Origin: Actinomycetes bacterium
GTDB taxonomy: Bacteria; Actinomycetota; Acidimicrobiia; Acidimicrobiales; Bog-793
Assembly: GCA_021809425.1 (NCBI GenBank)
Contig: JAKBAA010000016.1
Span: 1-49,116 of the forward strand
Length of the DNA: 49,116 nt
Direction of reading: 5' to 3'
The position numbers were made by a program, and so were the translations under genes. Positions 25,942 to 35,257 of this stretch are shown here, one piece after another (the stretch's first letter is position 1; each line of letters opens with the position of its first letter). A model generated the notes under the pieces. That model was not told where the DNA came from. It was given only the letters and a program-made list of their open reading frames with translations, and did not search any database.

Positions 25942-26280
25942 GTGCGCTCAACCACAACGAGTGACGGGTCGGCCACGATCCGTGTTTCACCGGAGGGGAT
26001 GGCGGTGGCGGCTGGCCAGGTGCGCACCCGCGCCGGGGAGCTCGAGGCGGCGCAGGCCGACGCCGGCCAGGCGCTCGGTGCCGCAGCCGGCGCCCTCGAC
26101 CCGGCGAGCCGGGCTGCCTTGACCGAGCTGGTCCAGGCCTGGGGGCTCCTGGGCGCCCAGCTCGCCAGCACGTCGAACGCCCTGGCCGCAAGCCTGGCCG
26201 CCTCGGCAGGGCGCTACCACGCCGCCGAGACGGCCCTCGCCGGCTCGTTCGGCTCGACCGTCGCCGGAGCGCGCCCGTGA
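25942..26280 (+). CDS. EspC-like / WXG100-like type VII substrate
   Basis: This 112-residue helical, Ala-rich protein resembles the EspC/DUF2580 group: a short polar N-terminus, then IRVSPEGMAVAAGQVRTRAGELEAA, a long second helix, and the C-terminal motif Y92-HAA-E96 (YxxxD/E). A WG dipeptide (QAWGLLGAQ) replaces a canonical WXG. I chose GTG 25942 because TATTGT lies 6 nt upstream; the frame is open to GTG 25909, which would add 11 residues. The stop overlaps the next gene (GTGA), so the two are translated as a pair and may form a complex. Confidence 0.75.
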   Translation: MRSTTTSDGSATIRVSPEGMAVAAGQVRTRAGELEAAQADAGQALGAAAGALDPASRAALTELVQAWGLLGAQLASTSNALAASLAASAGRYHAAETALAGSFGSTVAGARP

Positions 26281-27089
26281 CGCTCGCCGCTGCTCCCACG
26301 ATGGCCGGCGACCCGGCCCTCCTCGAGGCGGCCGCCCGCCGCCTGTCGACCGACGGTGCCCAGCTGCGGGCGAGCGCCGACCTGCTCGGCTCGACCACGA
26401 GCGCCCTCGCCGCCGACGGCTGGCACGGGGCCGCCGCCGCCGCGTTCACCGGCGCCGCCGAGCAGGTGGCCGCCGCCGGCACCCGCGCCGCCGCCCTGCT
26501 CGAGCGCGTCCAGCTGGCCCTCGCCGGTCACGCCGCCGCCGTCGCCGCCGCCGAGGTCGACCGGGCTCGCCAGCTGGCCGTCGGCCTGCCGGGCGAGAAC
26601 GCCGGCGCGGTCCTCGCCACCGCCCAGGCGCGCCTGCAGGCGGTCCTGCGCGAGGCGGCCCACGAGGCGGAGCTGCTCCGTCGCCACCTCGACGCCGCCG
26701 CCCCGGCCGCCAGCCATGCCGCTACCCCGGCCACGGCGCCGGTGGTCGCCCCGGTCCAACCGGCGCCGGCCGGCGAGGTCGTGCTCACCCTCGGCGTGCT
26801 GGCCGCGCTGCTGTGCGCACCGACCGACCCGACGGCCGCCGGCGCCCTCCCGGCCCCGGTGCGGGTCAGGCTCTCCCGCCCGCTGCGCTACCTGCTCGGC
26901 GAGGAGGCACCCGGGTGGCACCGGTCGCTCGCCGTCGCCGGCCAGGGGCTCAGGCCGGACGCGCCGGTCGCGGCCGCCTTCGCACCGCGCGGTCGCGTGG
27001 CCGGCGCCGTGGCCACCGTCCTGCGCCCCGACGGGGCGGACGGGACAGACGGGGCGGGCGCCGGTTGGAGGCTGCCCGATCGCGGGTAG
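26277..27089 (+). CDS. WXG-domain protein with C-terminal extension
   Basis: The first ~115 residues look like a WXG100 helical hairpin with W49-H-G51 at the turn (AADGWHGAAAAAFTGAAEQV). After that comes a helical arm to ~150, an Ala/Pro/Thr linker, and a ~110-residue C-terminal domain I do not recognise (VRLSRPLRYLLGEEAPGWHRSLAVAGQGLR). Fusing a WXG-type domain to another module is typical of larger type VII effectors or structural partners. The GTG start at 26277 overlaps the previous TGA; ATG 26301 is an alternative. No toxin motif is visible. Confidence 0.7.
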   Translation: MTLAAAPTMAGDPALLEAAARRLSTDGAQLRASADLLGSTTSALAADGWHGAAAAAFTGAAEQVAAAGTRAAALLERVQLALAGHAAAVAAAEVDRARQLAVGLPGENAGAVLATAQARLQAVLREAAHEAELLRRHLDAAAPAASHAATPATAPVVAPVQPAPAGEVVLTLGVLAALLCAPTDPTAAGALPAPVRVRLSRPLRYLLGEEAPGWHRSLAVAGQGLRPDAPVAAAFAPRGRVAGAVATVLRPDGADGTDGAGAGWRLPDRG

Positions 27090-27098
27090 AACTGCAGG
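27087..27098 (+). promoter_or_regulatory. Leaderless promoter built on a stop codon
   Basis: TAGAAC (27087-27092) begins with the TAG stop of the preceding gene and is followed by 6 nt and ATG 27099. The sixth base is C rather than T, so it is weaker than the other examples. Confidence 0.4.
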
Positions 27099-28013
27099 AT
27101 GACCGATGGTGCCGCGCGCACGGCCACCTGGTCGGGCGAGGGCGAGCATCGCCTCGCGAGCTTCACCAGCGAGGAGCTCGTCGCCGTCGGTGCCGACAGC
27201 CCGCTCCAGGGGCTGGTGCTGTCCGAGCGGCTCGCCGCCATGGGACCGATCCCGCTCGCCGCGGCCCTGTCGGCGGCGCTGCGCGGGCTCGTCGCCCGGG
27301 GCTTCGTCCACCCCGAAGGCGCCACGCCCGGCGGCCCCGGGTCCCGAGCCGGCCGTCAGCTCGACCGGCTGCTCGACGCCCTCGGCGAGGGCGGCCTCGA
27401 CGACGGGAGCGGCGGCGATGGGGATGGGATCGGGGGGGACGGGATCGGGGGGGACGGCAGCGGCGAGGTGACCGTGCCCCTCAGCGGCGACCTGGCGGCC
27501 GTGGTGGCGATCCGCAGGGCCCCGGCGCTGGTCTGCCTCGTCTCGGAGCCCACCCGGCGCGACCTCGTGCGGCGTGGCCCGCTCGCCCACCGGCGGACGG
27601 ACGCCATCCTCCACGGCGTGGCGGGTGGCGGCAGCCTGGCCAGCATCCTCGAGGAGCGGCGGTCCGCCCTCGGCATCCACGGGTTCGTGCTGCGCGGCGT
27701 CACCGAGGAGACGCAGGCGCTGTGCGCCAGCCTGGCGGAGCGCGCCGTCACGCCGGACCCGGACCTCCCGACGGGGCGCAGCGAGACGGCCATCGAGGTC
27801 GCCCCGGTCGGCGACCCGCCCCGGCCGTCCGTGCGCCTGCTCGTCGCCTACGAGCCCGACGCCGCCCTTCCCGGTCGCATCTCCTGGGCCGGTGGCCCGG
27901 GGACGCCGGCGACCGAGCAGCTGGGGGCGGCCGACCTACCGGTACGGCTCGCCGAGCTGCTCGCCTCGGCGGTCGGCGATCCGGGCGACGCCGCCCGGGC
28001 GAGCGCCTCCTGA
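27099..28013 (+). CDS. Uncharacterised protein of the type VII-like locus (possibly EspG-like)
   Basis: This 304-residue protein has no signal peptide or membrane segment. The N-terminal third (FTSEELVAVGADSPLQGLVLSERLAAMGPIPLAAALSAALRGLVARGFV) is a helical region reminiscent of winged-helix or EspG-like chaperones, which bind PE/PPE/Esx proteins in ESX systems; this is a weak resemblance. A Gly/Asp linker, GDGDGIGGDGIGGDGSGE (about residues 107-124), separates it from a mixed alpha/beta C-terminal domain. Its position at the end of the Esx cluster and a private leaderless promoter suggest an accessory role. The function is not known. Confidence 0.6.
   Translation: MTDGAARTATWSGEGEHRLASFTSEELVAVGADSPLQGLVLSERLAAMGPIPLAAALSAALRGLVARGFVHPEGATPGGPGSRAGRQLDRLLDALGEGGLDDGSGGDGDGIGGDGIGGDGSGEVTVPLSGDLAAVVAIRRAPALVCLVSEPTRRDLVRRGPLAHRRTDAILHGVAGGGSLASILEERRSALGIHGFVLRGVTEETQALCASLAERAVTPDPDLPTGRSETAIEVAPVGDPPRPSVRLLVAYEPDAALPGRISWAGGPGTPATEQLGAADLPVRLAELLASAVGDPGDAARASAS
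27426..27455 (+). repeat. Two 15-bp copies encoding GIGGD
   Basis: GGGATCGGGGGGGAC at 27426-27440 and again at 27441-27455, in frame, in the flexible linker of the preceding protein. The seven-G runs are prone to slippage and to sequencing error. Confidence 0.7.
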
Positions 28014-28050
28014 GCCACGGGCGGCGGCCGTCGACGGGGCCAACGCCCGG

Positions 28051-28902
28051 TCACCCGTCGACGACCAGCCCGTCGAGGTCTGCGGCCAGCTCGAGGGCGG
28101 TCCCGGGCAGGCCGGCGGCGCGCAGCGCCACCCGCCCGGCCGCCGCCACCTCGAGGGCGACGGTCGGCGACGTGCACACGCCGAGCAGGGTGGGTCCGGC
28201 GCCCGACCAGCAGGCCACGACCGCCCCGGCGGCACGCAGCTCGGCCAGGATGCCGGCGGCCTCGGGGAACAGCGGGGCACGGGCGTCCTGGTGGAGCCGG
28301 TCGTCGCCGGCGCCGGGCACGAGGGCGCGCCGGTCGGCGAGCCCGGCCACGAGCAGGCCGAGCCGGCCGAGGTTGAACACGGCGTCGGCGAACGGGACGG
28401 CAGCCGGCAGCGCGGCGCGCGCCTCACTCGTCGCCAGCCGCCGGTCGGGCACGACGACGACGAAGCGCAGCTCCGGGTCGAGCGCCAGCCGGCGGACCAC
28501 CGGCCGGCCGTCCACGAGGGTGGCCGCCACGAGACCGCCGAGCACCGAGGCGGCGGCATTCTCGGGGTGGCCGTCGACGGCGACCGCCTCGGCCAGCGGG
28601 TCGGGGGAGCCGGCCGCTGCCGCCGCCGCGGCGGCGAGCGCCGCCGACGAGCCGAGACCGCGCCCGACCGGCACCTGCGAGCGCACACGGATCGACAGGC
28701 GGTCGTGGCCGACCACCCGTGCCGCCACCTTCGCCGCCAGGTGGCCGGCGTCGCGCGGCAGCTCGGCCCCCTCCCCCTCGGCCACCACCTCGAGGCGGTC
28801 GGCCTCGGTCACCTCGACCTCGACGTAGCGGTCGAGCGCCAGCCCGAGCACGTCGAAGCCGGGCCCCAGGTTCGACGTCGACGCCGGAGCGCGTGCCCGC
28901 AT
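28051..28902 (-). CDS. thrB: Homoserine kinase
   Basis: GHMP-family kinase that phosphorylates homoserine on the way to threonine. The 283-residue product shows the three GHMP motifs: PASTSNLGPGFDVLGLAL at the N-terminus, PVGRGLGSSAALAAAA (ATP-binding loop), and the C-terminal CWSGAGPTLLG. The length is normal. The start is ATG 28902, preceded by GGGCGGGGGCG and 11 nt after the carboxypeptidase stop. hom and thrC are not adjacent. It converges on the secretion locus with a 37-bp gap. Confidence 0.93.
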   Translation of the reverse strand: MRARAPASTSNLGPGFDVLGLALDRYVEVEVTEADRLEVVAEGEGAELPRDAGHLAAKVAARVVGHDRLSIRVRSQVPVGRGLGSSAALAAAAAAAAGSPDPLAEAVAVDGHPENAAASVLGGLVAATLVDGRPVVRRLALDPELRFVVVVPDRRLATSEARAALPAAVPFADAVFNLGRLGLLVAGLADRRALVPGAGDDRLHQDARAPLFPEAAGILAELRAAGAVVACWSGAGPTLLGVCTSPTVALEVAAAGRVALRAAGLPGTALELAADLDGLVVDG

Positions 28903-28913
28903 CGCCCCCGCCC

Positions 28914-30254
28914 TCAGCCGACCGGCGGGACGTAGCCCGCCGGCACCGGCGGCAGCGGCCGGGACGTCACCACCGGGCCACCGCCGTCGATCCCCCATGG
29001 TGCGTGCACCACGAGACGACCCACCACCTGCGGCGACCGGGTGCGGATGGACGCTGCGCCGGGAGCGGTCGTCGGCCGCAGGAGCACCGGCGCCAGCGTG
29101 CGGACCAGGCGCAGCCCCGGCCAACCGACGGTCGGCACCGCGCCGGGCGCGGCACGGGCGGTCGCCGTCGTGCCGGCCCAGCTGGCGGCGGCGGTGGCGA
29201 CCGGTGTGCCGGTGGGCGACGGCGACAGGGCCAGGAGGGCGGCGGTGGCGCCGCCGAGCAGGCGTTCGGCGGCGCGGGCCGCCCCGTAGAGGGCGTCGGG
29301 CTGGTCGAGCGACACGGCGACGACGAGCACGTGGCGGCCGCCCACGATGCGGTAGGCGGAGACCGCCAGGCAGCCCTGCGCCTGCGGGGTGAACCCGGAC
29401 TTGACGCCCACGATGCCGTCGGTGCCGAGGGCCGGGTTGTAGTTCGGCACCGTCCCGGCCACCGGGAAGGGCAGGCTCGGGTGGACCACGATGGCACGCA
29501 CCACCGGCAGCGCCATCAGGTCGCTGGCGAGCCGGGCCTGGTCGGCCGCCGTCGAGCGCGAGCGGGGGTCCAGTCCGCTCGCGTCGGCGTAGTGCGTGTG
29601 GAGCAGGCCGAGCGCCCGGGCGGTCGCGTTCATGCGCGCCACGAACGCCGGGTCGCTGCCGGCGTCCCACACGCCCAGGCGGTCGGCGATGTTGTCGGCC
29701 GACGGCAGCAGGAGCGCCTCGAGCAGCTGCAGCTCGCTCAGCCGCTCGCCGAGCCGGACCGGCACGTTGGAGTTGTCGGCCTGCGTCTCGGCCACGTAAG
29801 CGGCCACGTCGTGCGCCGCCATCACGAGCGACGGGCCGGACTGGCCGGGCGCCAGCGGGTGGTCGTGCAGGACGACGTACGCCGTCATCATCTTCGTCAG
29901 GCTGGCGATCGGCAGGATCCGCTGGTGGGGAGAGGCGCCGACCAGGCCGATGCCCTGCACGGCGACCGCCCCCTCGCCCTGGGCGGGCCAGCCGAGCGCC
30001 GGCGGCGTCCCGGGCACGACGACGGTCCGCGCGAGCAGCGGGCGAAGGCGCGGCGACACCACGATGTCGGCGGCCGCCTTCGTAGGGTGGCCGCCCCCGC
30101 CGGCTGCCAGCCCGACGGCCGTCGCCACGGTGGCGAGGGCCACCAGGCCCGCCACGATCCGGTTCCGCCGCACCCGCGCCCGGCGCCGTCGGGCGCGATC
30201 GGCCCGGCGGCGCGCCTCGAGCCGGAGCCGGGCCTCGTCGGGACCGGGCAACAC
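28914..30254 (-). CDS. D-alanyl-D-alanine carboxypeptidase (peptidase S11 family)
   Basis: Low-molecular-weight penicillin-binding protein that trims the terminal D-Ala of peptidoglycan stem peptides. After an Arg-rich cytosolic start, one membrane segment (RIVAGLVALATVATAVGLAA) anchors the enzyme outside. Motifs in order: SxxK as ASLTKMM; the SxN position as PSADNIAD, where Asp stands in place of the motif Asn; and the KTG-like VKSG in GIVGVKSGFT. The C-terminal domain is Pro-rich. The start is uncertain: GTG 30254 gives 446 residues, TTG 30251 follows directly and TTG 30338 would add 28. None has a clear SD. It lies 101 bp after ftsK and just before thrB. Confidence 0.85.
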   Translation of the reverse strand: MLPGPDEARLRLEARRRADRARRRRARVRRNRIVAGLVALATVATAVGLAAGGGGHPTKAAADIVVSPRLRPLLARTVVVPGTPPALGWPAQGEGAVAVQGIGLVGASPHQRILPIASLTKMMTAYVVLHDHPLAPGQSGPSLVMAAHDVAAYVAETQADNSNVPVRLGERLSELQLLEALLLPSADNIADRLGVWDAGSDPAFVARMNATARALGLLHTHYADASGLDPRSRSTAADQARLASDLMALPVVRAIVVHPSLPFPVAGTVPNYNPALGTDGIVGVKSGFTPQAQGCLAVSAYRIVGGRHVLVVAVSLDQPDALYGAARAAERLLGGATAALLALSPSPTGTPVATAAASWAGTTATARAAPGAVPTVGWPGLRLVRTLAPVLLRPTTAPGAASIRTRSPQVVGRLVVHAPWGIDGGGPVVTSRPLPPVPAGYVPPVG

Positions 30255-30355
30255 GGCTCGGAGGGCGGACGACGGAGCCCCGCCCGGCGGCCGGCGCGGG
30301 CGCGGGCGCGGTCCGGGTGCGACGTCGGGCTGGCGCAACGGGCGAGCGGTTCCGG

Positions 30356-33169
30356 CTAGCGCCCGACGGCGTCGAGCTCGTCGGGCGTCATCAGGACCGC
30401 ACGGGCCTTCGAGCCCTCGGACGGGCCGACCACGCCGCGCTGCTCCAGCAGGTCCATCAGCCGCCCGGCCCGGGCGAAGCCGACACGCAGCTTGCGCTGG
30501 AGCATGGACGTGGAGCCTAGCTGCGAGCGGACGACCAGCTCCATTGCCTGCGCCAGCAGGTCGTCGTCGTCGTCGCCTGCCCCGCCGCCACCACCGGGGC
30601 CGGCACCGTCCTCGCCGACGACGCCCTCGAGGTAGCTCGGGCCGCTCTGGCGCCGCCACTGGGCGACCACCGCCCGCACCTCGTCCTCGCTCACCCACGG
30701 GCCCTGGATCCGGCGGGACACGCTCGACGAGGCGGTCAGCAGCAGCAGGTCGCCGCGCCCGACCAGGCGCTCGGCGCCCGGCTGGTCCAGGATGACCCGC
30801 GAGTCGGCGAGCGACGACACCGAGAAGGCGAGCCGCGACGGCACGTTTGCCTTGATGACGCCCGTGATCACGTCGACCGACGGCCGCTGGGTGGCGATCA
30901 CGAGGTGGATGCCGACGGCGCGCGCCATCTGGGCGATCCGGCAGATCGACTCCTCGACGTCGCGGGCGGCGACCATCATCAGGTCGTTCAGCTCGTCCAC
31001 CACGACGAGGATGTACGGCAGGCGGTCGAAGCGGCGCTCCTGCTCGCTCGGGCGGGCCGGCCGGCCGGCCGGCGCCGCCGGGGGCACCACCACGGGCGGG
31101 CCGTTGCCGGCCTCCTCACCGGGCACCTCGCCGTCGGGCACCGCGCCGTCGGGCACCGCGCCGTCGGGCACCTCGCCGGCGGGCACCTCGCCGGCGGGTG
31201 CCCCGTCGGCCTGCTCCGCCGTCCCGGCCGCCCCGTCGCCCGGCGCGTCGAAGGGGCCCGTGGCGAAGTCGCCGCGGTCGACCGCGGCGTTGTAGCCGTT
31301 GACGTCCCGCATGCCCACCTCGGCGAGCAGGTCGTAGCGGCGCTCCATCTCGGCGACGGCCCAGGCGAGGGCGTTTGCAGCCTTCTTCGGGTTCACGACC
31401 ACCGGGGTCAGCAGGTGGGGCAGCCCGTTGTACTGGCCGAGCTCGACCCGCTTCGGGTCGATCAGGATGAGCCGGACCTGCTCGGGCGTGGAGCGCATGA
31501 GGATCGACGTGATCGTCGAGTTGATGCACGACGACTTGCCGGCGCCGGTGGCACCGGCGATGAGCAGGTGGGGCATCTCGGAAAGGTTGGCCATCACGGC
31601 CCGACCGGCGATGTCGCGCCCGAGGGCCACCTCCAGGGGATGCTGGGCGCGGCGGGCCTCCGGCGAGGCGAGGACGTCGCCGAGCGTGACGAGCTGGCGG
31701 TCCTGGTTCGGCACCTCCACGCCGATCGCCGATCGGCCCGGGATGGGAGCCAGGATGCGGACGTCGGGCGAGGCCATGGCGTAGGCGATGTCCTTCGCCA
31801 GGCTCGTCACCCGCGCCACCTTCACGCCGGCGCCGAGCTCCAGCTCGAAGCGGGTCACGGTCGGCCCGACGGTGAACCCGACGAGGTGCGTCTCCACCCC
31901 GTGAGCGGCGAGCGCCCGCTCGAGCGAGCGGCCGCGCTCCTCGACGGCCTGCCGGTCGAGCCCCTGGGCCTTCGACCGGGCGAGCAGCCGCAGCTGCGGC
32001 AGGCGCCACTGGCTGGGTGGCGGGACGACACCGAGGCCGAGCTGGTGGGCCTCCATCGGGGCCGCCTCGTCTTCGTCGCCGAGGGCGCCACCGGCCCGCA
32101 CCGGCCGGGGCGGCGGTGCCTCGGCCGGGGAGGCGAGCGCCACCTCGAGCTCGGCCAGCTCGGCGGCGAGCGCGGCGGCCGACGCCGCCCCACCGCCATC
32201 CACAACCGTGCCCGGGAGGTCGGCCACGCGGTCGGCGTCGCCGCCCAGCCCATCCACCGGACCGTCGATCGCCCCGTCGATCGCCGCGCCGGCCCCGTCG
32301 ACGGCCCCGTCGTCGGCCCCGTCGTCGGCCCAGTCCTCGGCCCAGTCGGCGGTGCCGTCCGGCGATGCGGTGGCGCCCCTGCGGCGGCGGCCGCCGCCGG
32401 CCGGCTCGCCGCCGGCGGGCGGTCGGGCGCGGGGGGGACGGGCGGGGTGGGCACGCAGCAGGGCGACGCCGGCGCGCAGCGGTGCGGCGGCAGCCCTCGC
32501 CGGCACCCCGACGGCGGCACCGGCGGTGGCGAGGGCGATGACGCTCAGCAGGATCGCCGCGCCGGCCATCCCGACGAGGGCGTGCAGGCCGGCCCCGATC
32601 TCGGCGCCGAGCACGCCGCCGGCGCCGCCGAGCTGGTGCAGGGTCGCCGTCACCGGCGGCACGCCGCCGGCGAGGTCGGCGAGGCCGGCCACGGCGAGGC
32701 CGGCGAGGATCAGGAAGAGGACGACCCCCTCGGGGCGGCGCCGCGAGCGGCCGGCGAGCAGCACGGTGCCGCCGACGAGGCAGCCGACCGGGAGCACGTC
32801 GGCCCCCCACCCGAGGCCGTTGGCCAGCCATCCCCGCACCCCGTGGCCGGCCAGGCCCAGCAGGTCGAGGTAGACGCCGAGGACCAGCAGCACCCCGAGG
32901 AGCGCGAGGGCGGTGCCCCACACCTCGTCCGGCTGGCGAGCGAGGCAGTCCCCGGCCCGGACGAGCGCCGAAGCCTGCGGGGGTCGGCGCCGCGACGTCG
33001 CCTGCCGAGCCGGTCGGCGCCCGGCGGGCCGGCGCTTCGCCGCCGGACGCCCAGCGGTCGCGCGGCGGCGGTCGCCACCGGCGGTACGGCTGGTGCCGCC
33101 CCCTGCCCTTCCGGCCGTCGCCGGCCGCCGGGCCGTCGTCCCACGCGAACCATTGGCCACTTCAACCAC
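30356..33169 (-). CDS. ftsK: DNA translocase FtsK
   Basis: Hexameric DNA pump for chromosome segregation at the division septum. The 937-residue product has an Arg-rich N-terminus, about four membrane segments (residues ~75-215), an acidic Asp/Gly/Ala linker, and the motor with Walker [24 protein letters not shown], Walker [15 protein letters not shown] and [13 protein letters not shown] gamma winged-helix domain ([21 protein letters not shown]) recognises KOPS-type DNA motifs. A low-complexity insertion of roughly 70 residues interrupts the motor between [10 protein letters not shown] and [12 protein letters not shown]. Start options are GTG 33169 and GTG 33160, neither with an SD. It is downstream of panD, behind a hairpin. 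Confidence 0.93.
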   Translation of the reverse strand: MVEVANGSRGTTARRPATAGRAGGGTSRTAGGDRRRATAGRPAAKRRPAGRRPARQATSRRRPPQASALVRAGDCLARQPDEVWGTALALLGVLLVLGVYLDLLGLAGHGVRGWLANGLGWGADVLPVGCLVGGTVLLAGRSRRRPEGVVLFLILAGLAVAGLADLAGGVPPVTATLHQLGGAGGVLGAEIGAGLHALVGMAGAAILLSVIALATAGAAVGVPARAAAAPLRAGVALLRAHPARPPRARPPAGGEPAGGGRRRRGATASPDGTADWAEDWADDGADDGAVDGAGAAIDGAIDGPVDGLGGDADRVADLPGTVVDGGGAASAAALAAELAELEVALASPAEAPPPRPVRAGGALGDEDEAAPMEAHQLGLGVVPPPSQWRLPQLRLLARSKAQGLDRQAVEERGRSLERALAAHGVETHLVGFTVGPTVTRFELELGAGVKVARVTSLAKDIAYAMASPDVRILAPIPGRSAIGVEVPNQDRQLVTLGDVLASPEARRAQHPLEVALGRDIAGRAVMANLSEMPHLLIAGATGAGKSSCINSTITSILMRSTPEQVRLILIDPKRVELGQYNGLPHLLTPVVVNPKKAANALAWAVAEMERRYDLLAEVGMRDVNGYNAAVDRGDFATGPFDAPGDGAAGTAEQADGAPAGEVPAGEVPDGAVPDGAVPDGEVPGEEAGNGPPVVVPPAAPAGRPARPSEQERRFDRLPYILVVVDELNDLMMVAARDVEESICRIAQMARAVGIHLVIATQRPSVDVITGVIKANVPSRLAFSVSSLADSRVILDQPGAERLVGRGDLLLLTASSSVSRRIQGPWVSEDEVRAVVAQWRRQSGPSYLEGVVGEDGAGPGGGGGAGDDDDDLLAQAMELVVRSQLGSTSMLQRKLRVGFARAGRLMDLLEQRGVVGPSEGSKARAVLMTPDELDAVGR
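31121..31195 (-). repeat. 15-bp tandem repeat in ftsK, five copies
   Basis: Plus-strand unit GGGCACCKCGCCGKC, five times between 31121 and 31195. In frame on the minus strand it reads [25 protein letters not shown], forming the core of the insertion inside the FtsK motor domain. Confidence 0.85.
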
Positions 33170-33185
33170 AACCGTAACGCCTGGC

Positions 33186-33202
33186 GGCCGCCCCGGGCGG
33201 CC
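33186..33202 (-). terminator. Hairpin between panD and ftsK
   Basis: GGCCGCC (33186-33192) and GGCGGCC (33196-33202) are a perfect 7-bp stem with a 3-nt loop, 8 nt after the panD stop. The minus-strand sequence after it (GCGTTACGGTTGTGGTTG) is T-rich for this genome and contains a possible -10, TACGGT, for ftsK. Confidence 0.5.
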
Positions 33203-33210
33203 ACCGGGGC

Positions 33211-33585
33211 TCAGGGGGCGCCGGTCGGCTGGTTGTCCCCGTCGACGTGGACGACGAGCGGCACGTGGCCGGACGCGCTGCGGTCGTCGAGCAGGTCGAA
33301 GGCCATCACGATGAGCAGGTCGCCCGGCACTCCCAGGCGGGCTGCGGCGCCGTTCAGGCAGCACTCGCCCGGGCCGCCCTCGATGAGGTAGGTGGAGAAC
33401 CGGTTGCCGTTGTTGATGTTGACGATGTCGACCTGCTCGTAGGCGAGCAGGTCGGCCGCCTTGATGAGGCGCGGGTCGAGCGACAGCGATCCCTCGTAGT
33501 GCAGCTCGGCCCCGGTCACCGTCACGCGGTGGATCTTGGACCGCAGCATCCGGCGGAGCCGCAGCGGGCCGCCCGGGTCGGTCAC
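33211..33585 (-). CDS. panD: Aspartate 1-decarboxylase
   Basis: Makes beta-alanine for pantothenate and CoA. It is a pyruvoyl enzyme made as a proenzyme that cleaves itself at a Gly-Ser bond. The 124-residue product contains the cleavage site in [13 protein letters not shown], preceded by the diagnostic [12 protein letters not shown] and followed by [19 protein letters not shown] and [14 protein letters not shown]. The start is GTG 33585, 3 nt after the RNase J stop; ATG 33549 would give a 112-residue form also compatible with the family. coaBC, later in the same pathway, is in this window but in another operon. Confidence 0.93.
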   Translation of the reverse strand: MTDPGGPLRLRRMLRSKIHRVTVTGAELHYEGSLSLDPRLIKAADLLAYEQVDIVNINNGNRFSTYLIEGGPGECCLNGAAARLGVPGDLLIVMAFDLLDDRSASGHVPLVVHVDGDNQPTGAP

Positions 33586-33588
33586 CGC

Positions 33589-35256
33589 TCAGGCCTCCAT
33601 CACGACGGGGACGATCATCGGCCGGCGGCGCGTCCGCTCGTTGACGAGCCGCCCCACCGACCGGCGGCAGGCGCGTCGCAGGGCGTCGACGTCGGGCGGG
33701 CCGCCGGCCCCGCTGCCGACCAGCTCGCCGAGGGCCTTCACGACGGCGTTGCGGGCGTCCTCCAGCAGCTCCTCGGCCTCCGAGGCGTGCACCCAGCCCC
33801 GCGTGATGATCTCGGGGCCGGTCAGCACCTCGCCGCTGCGGGCGTCCACGGTGACGACCACCACCACGACCCCCTCCTCGGCGAGCACGCGGCGGTCGCG
33901 CAGCACCCCGCTGCCGACCCCGCCGACGATCCCGTCGACGTAAAGGTAGCCGGCAGGCACCTGACCGTCGAAGTCGATGCCGCTGTCGTCGAGCCGGACG
34001 GCGTCGCCGTCCTCGCACAGGAGCACCTCTCGCTCGGGCACGCCCATCTCGATGGCGAGCCGGGCGTGGCGCAGCAGGTGGCGGTACTCGCCGTGGACGG
34101 GCACGAAGTGCTGGGGGCGCGCCAGGGCGAGCAGGGTGGACAGCTCGCCCTGCTTGGCGTGCCCCGACTCGTGCACGTGGGCCACCCCGGAATGGATCAC
34201 CTCGGCGCCGCGCCGGGCCAGGCCGTCCATCACCTTCGCCACCGCCCACTCGTTGCCCGGGATGGCGTGGCTCGACAGCACGACGACGTCACCCTCGCGG
34301 ACCTCGAGGCGGCGGTTCTCGCCGGCCGCCAGCAGGGCGAGCGCGGACATCGGCTCGCCCTGCGAGCCGGTCGACAGCACGCACACCTCCCCCGGCGGCA
34401 GCTCGTCGACGCGCTCGACCTCGACCAGGGTGGACTCGGCGATGTGGAGCAGGCCGAGCTCGCGGGCGATCCCGACGTTGCGCAGCATCGACCGGCCGAG
34501 CAGGGCGACGCGGCGCCCGTTGCGCACGGCGGCGTCGGCGAGCTGCTGGATGCGGTGGATGTGGCTGGCGAAGCACGCCACGACGATCCGCTTGCCGGGA
34601 TGGCTGGCGAAGATCTGCTGGAGCGTCTCGCCGACCGACCGCTCGCTCCTCGTGTAGCCGGGCTCCTCGGCGTTGGTCGAGTCGGCGAGCAGCAGCCGGA
34701 TGCCCTCGCCGGCGGCCAAGGCGCCGATCCGGGCGAGGTCCGTCCGCCGCCCGTCCACCGGGGTGAGGTCGAGCTTGAAGTCGCCCGAGTGCAGGATCAC
34801 CCCCTGGGGCGTGTGGAAGGCCGTGGCGAAGCCCTCCGGCACCGAGTGGGTCACCGGGATGAACTCGAGGTCGAACGGCCCGACCTGGCGGCGCTCGCCG
34901 TCGCGCACCGGGACCAGGTCCACCCCGGAGAGGCCGGCGTCGTCGATGCGCGACCGGGCGAGGCCAAGGGTGAGCGCGGAGCCGTAGACCGGCGCCGGGA
35001 CCTCCCGGAGCAGGAACCCGAGACCGCCGGTGTGATCCTCGTGACCGTGGGTCAGCACGATGGCCTCGACACGGTCGGCGTTCTCGCGCAGGTAGGAGAA
35101 GTCGGGCAGCACGAGATCGACGCCGGGCATCTCGGGGTCGGGGAACATGACCCCGCAGTCGAGGACGCACAGGCGGCCGTCGTGCTCGATGACGGCGCAG
35201 TTGCGGCCGATCTCGCCGAGGCCGCCGAGGAAGACGACCCGGACCGCGCCGGGCAC
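33589..35256 (-). CDS. rnj: Ribonuclease J
   Basis: Metallo-beta-lactamase/beta-CASP RNase with 5'-3' exonuclease and endonuclease activity in mRNA decay and rRNA maturation. The 555-residue product opens with [20 protein letters not shown], then the zinc motif [14 protein letters not shown], the late ligands in VTHSVPEG and LHSGDFKLD, beta-CASP segments ([33 protein letters not shown]) and the C-terminal dimerisation domain. The start is GTG 35256, two bases after the dapA stop. dapA-rnj is a common actinobacterial order. Confidence 0.95.
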   Translation of the reverse strand: MPGAVRVVFLGGLGEIGRNCAVIEHDGRLCVLDCGVMFPDPEMPGVDLVLPDFSYLRENADRVEAIVLTHGHEDHTGGLGFLLREVPAPVYGSALTLGLARSRIDDAGLSGVDLVPVRDGERRQVGPFDLEFIPVTHSVPEGFATAFHTPQGVILHSGDFKLDLTPVDGRRTDLARIGALAAGEGIRLLLADSTNAEEPGYTRSERSVGETLQQIFASHPGKRIVVACFASHIHRIQQLADAAVRNGRRVALLGRSMLRNVGIARELGLLHIAESTLVEVERVDELPPGEVCVLSTGSQGEPMSALALLAAGENRRLEVREGDVVVLSSHAIPGNEWAVAKVMDGLARRGAEVIHSGVAHVHESGHAKQGELSTLLALARPQHFVPVHGEYRHLLRHARLAIEMGVPEREVLLCEDGDAVRLDDSGIDFDGQVPAGYLYVDGIVGGVGSGVLRDRRVLAEEGVVVVVVTVDARSGEVLTGPEIITRGWVHASEAEELLEDARNAVVKALGELVGSGAGGPPDVDALRRACRRSVGRLVNERTRRRPMIVPVVMEA

Positions 35257-35257
35257 G

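Noticed and set aside
27420-27480. RTX calcium-binding repeat (GGDG motifs)
   Set aside because: Only two GIGGD units without the nine-residue RTX pattern; better explained as a slippage-derived linker.
28719-30359. Plus-strand frame opposite the carboxypeptidase and thrB
   Set aside because: Low-complexity Gly/Arg/His composition and no domains; the minus strand encodes two clear enzymes with intact motifs.
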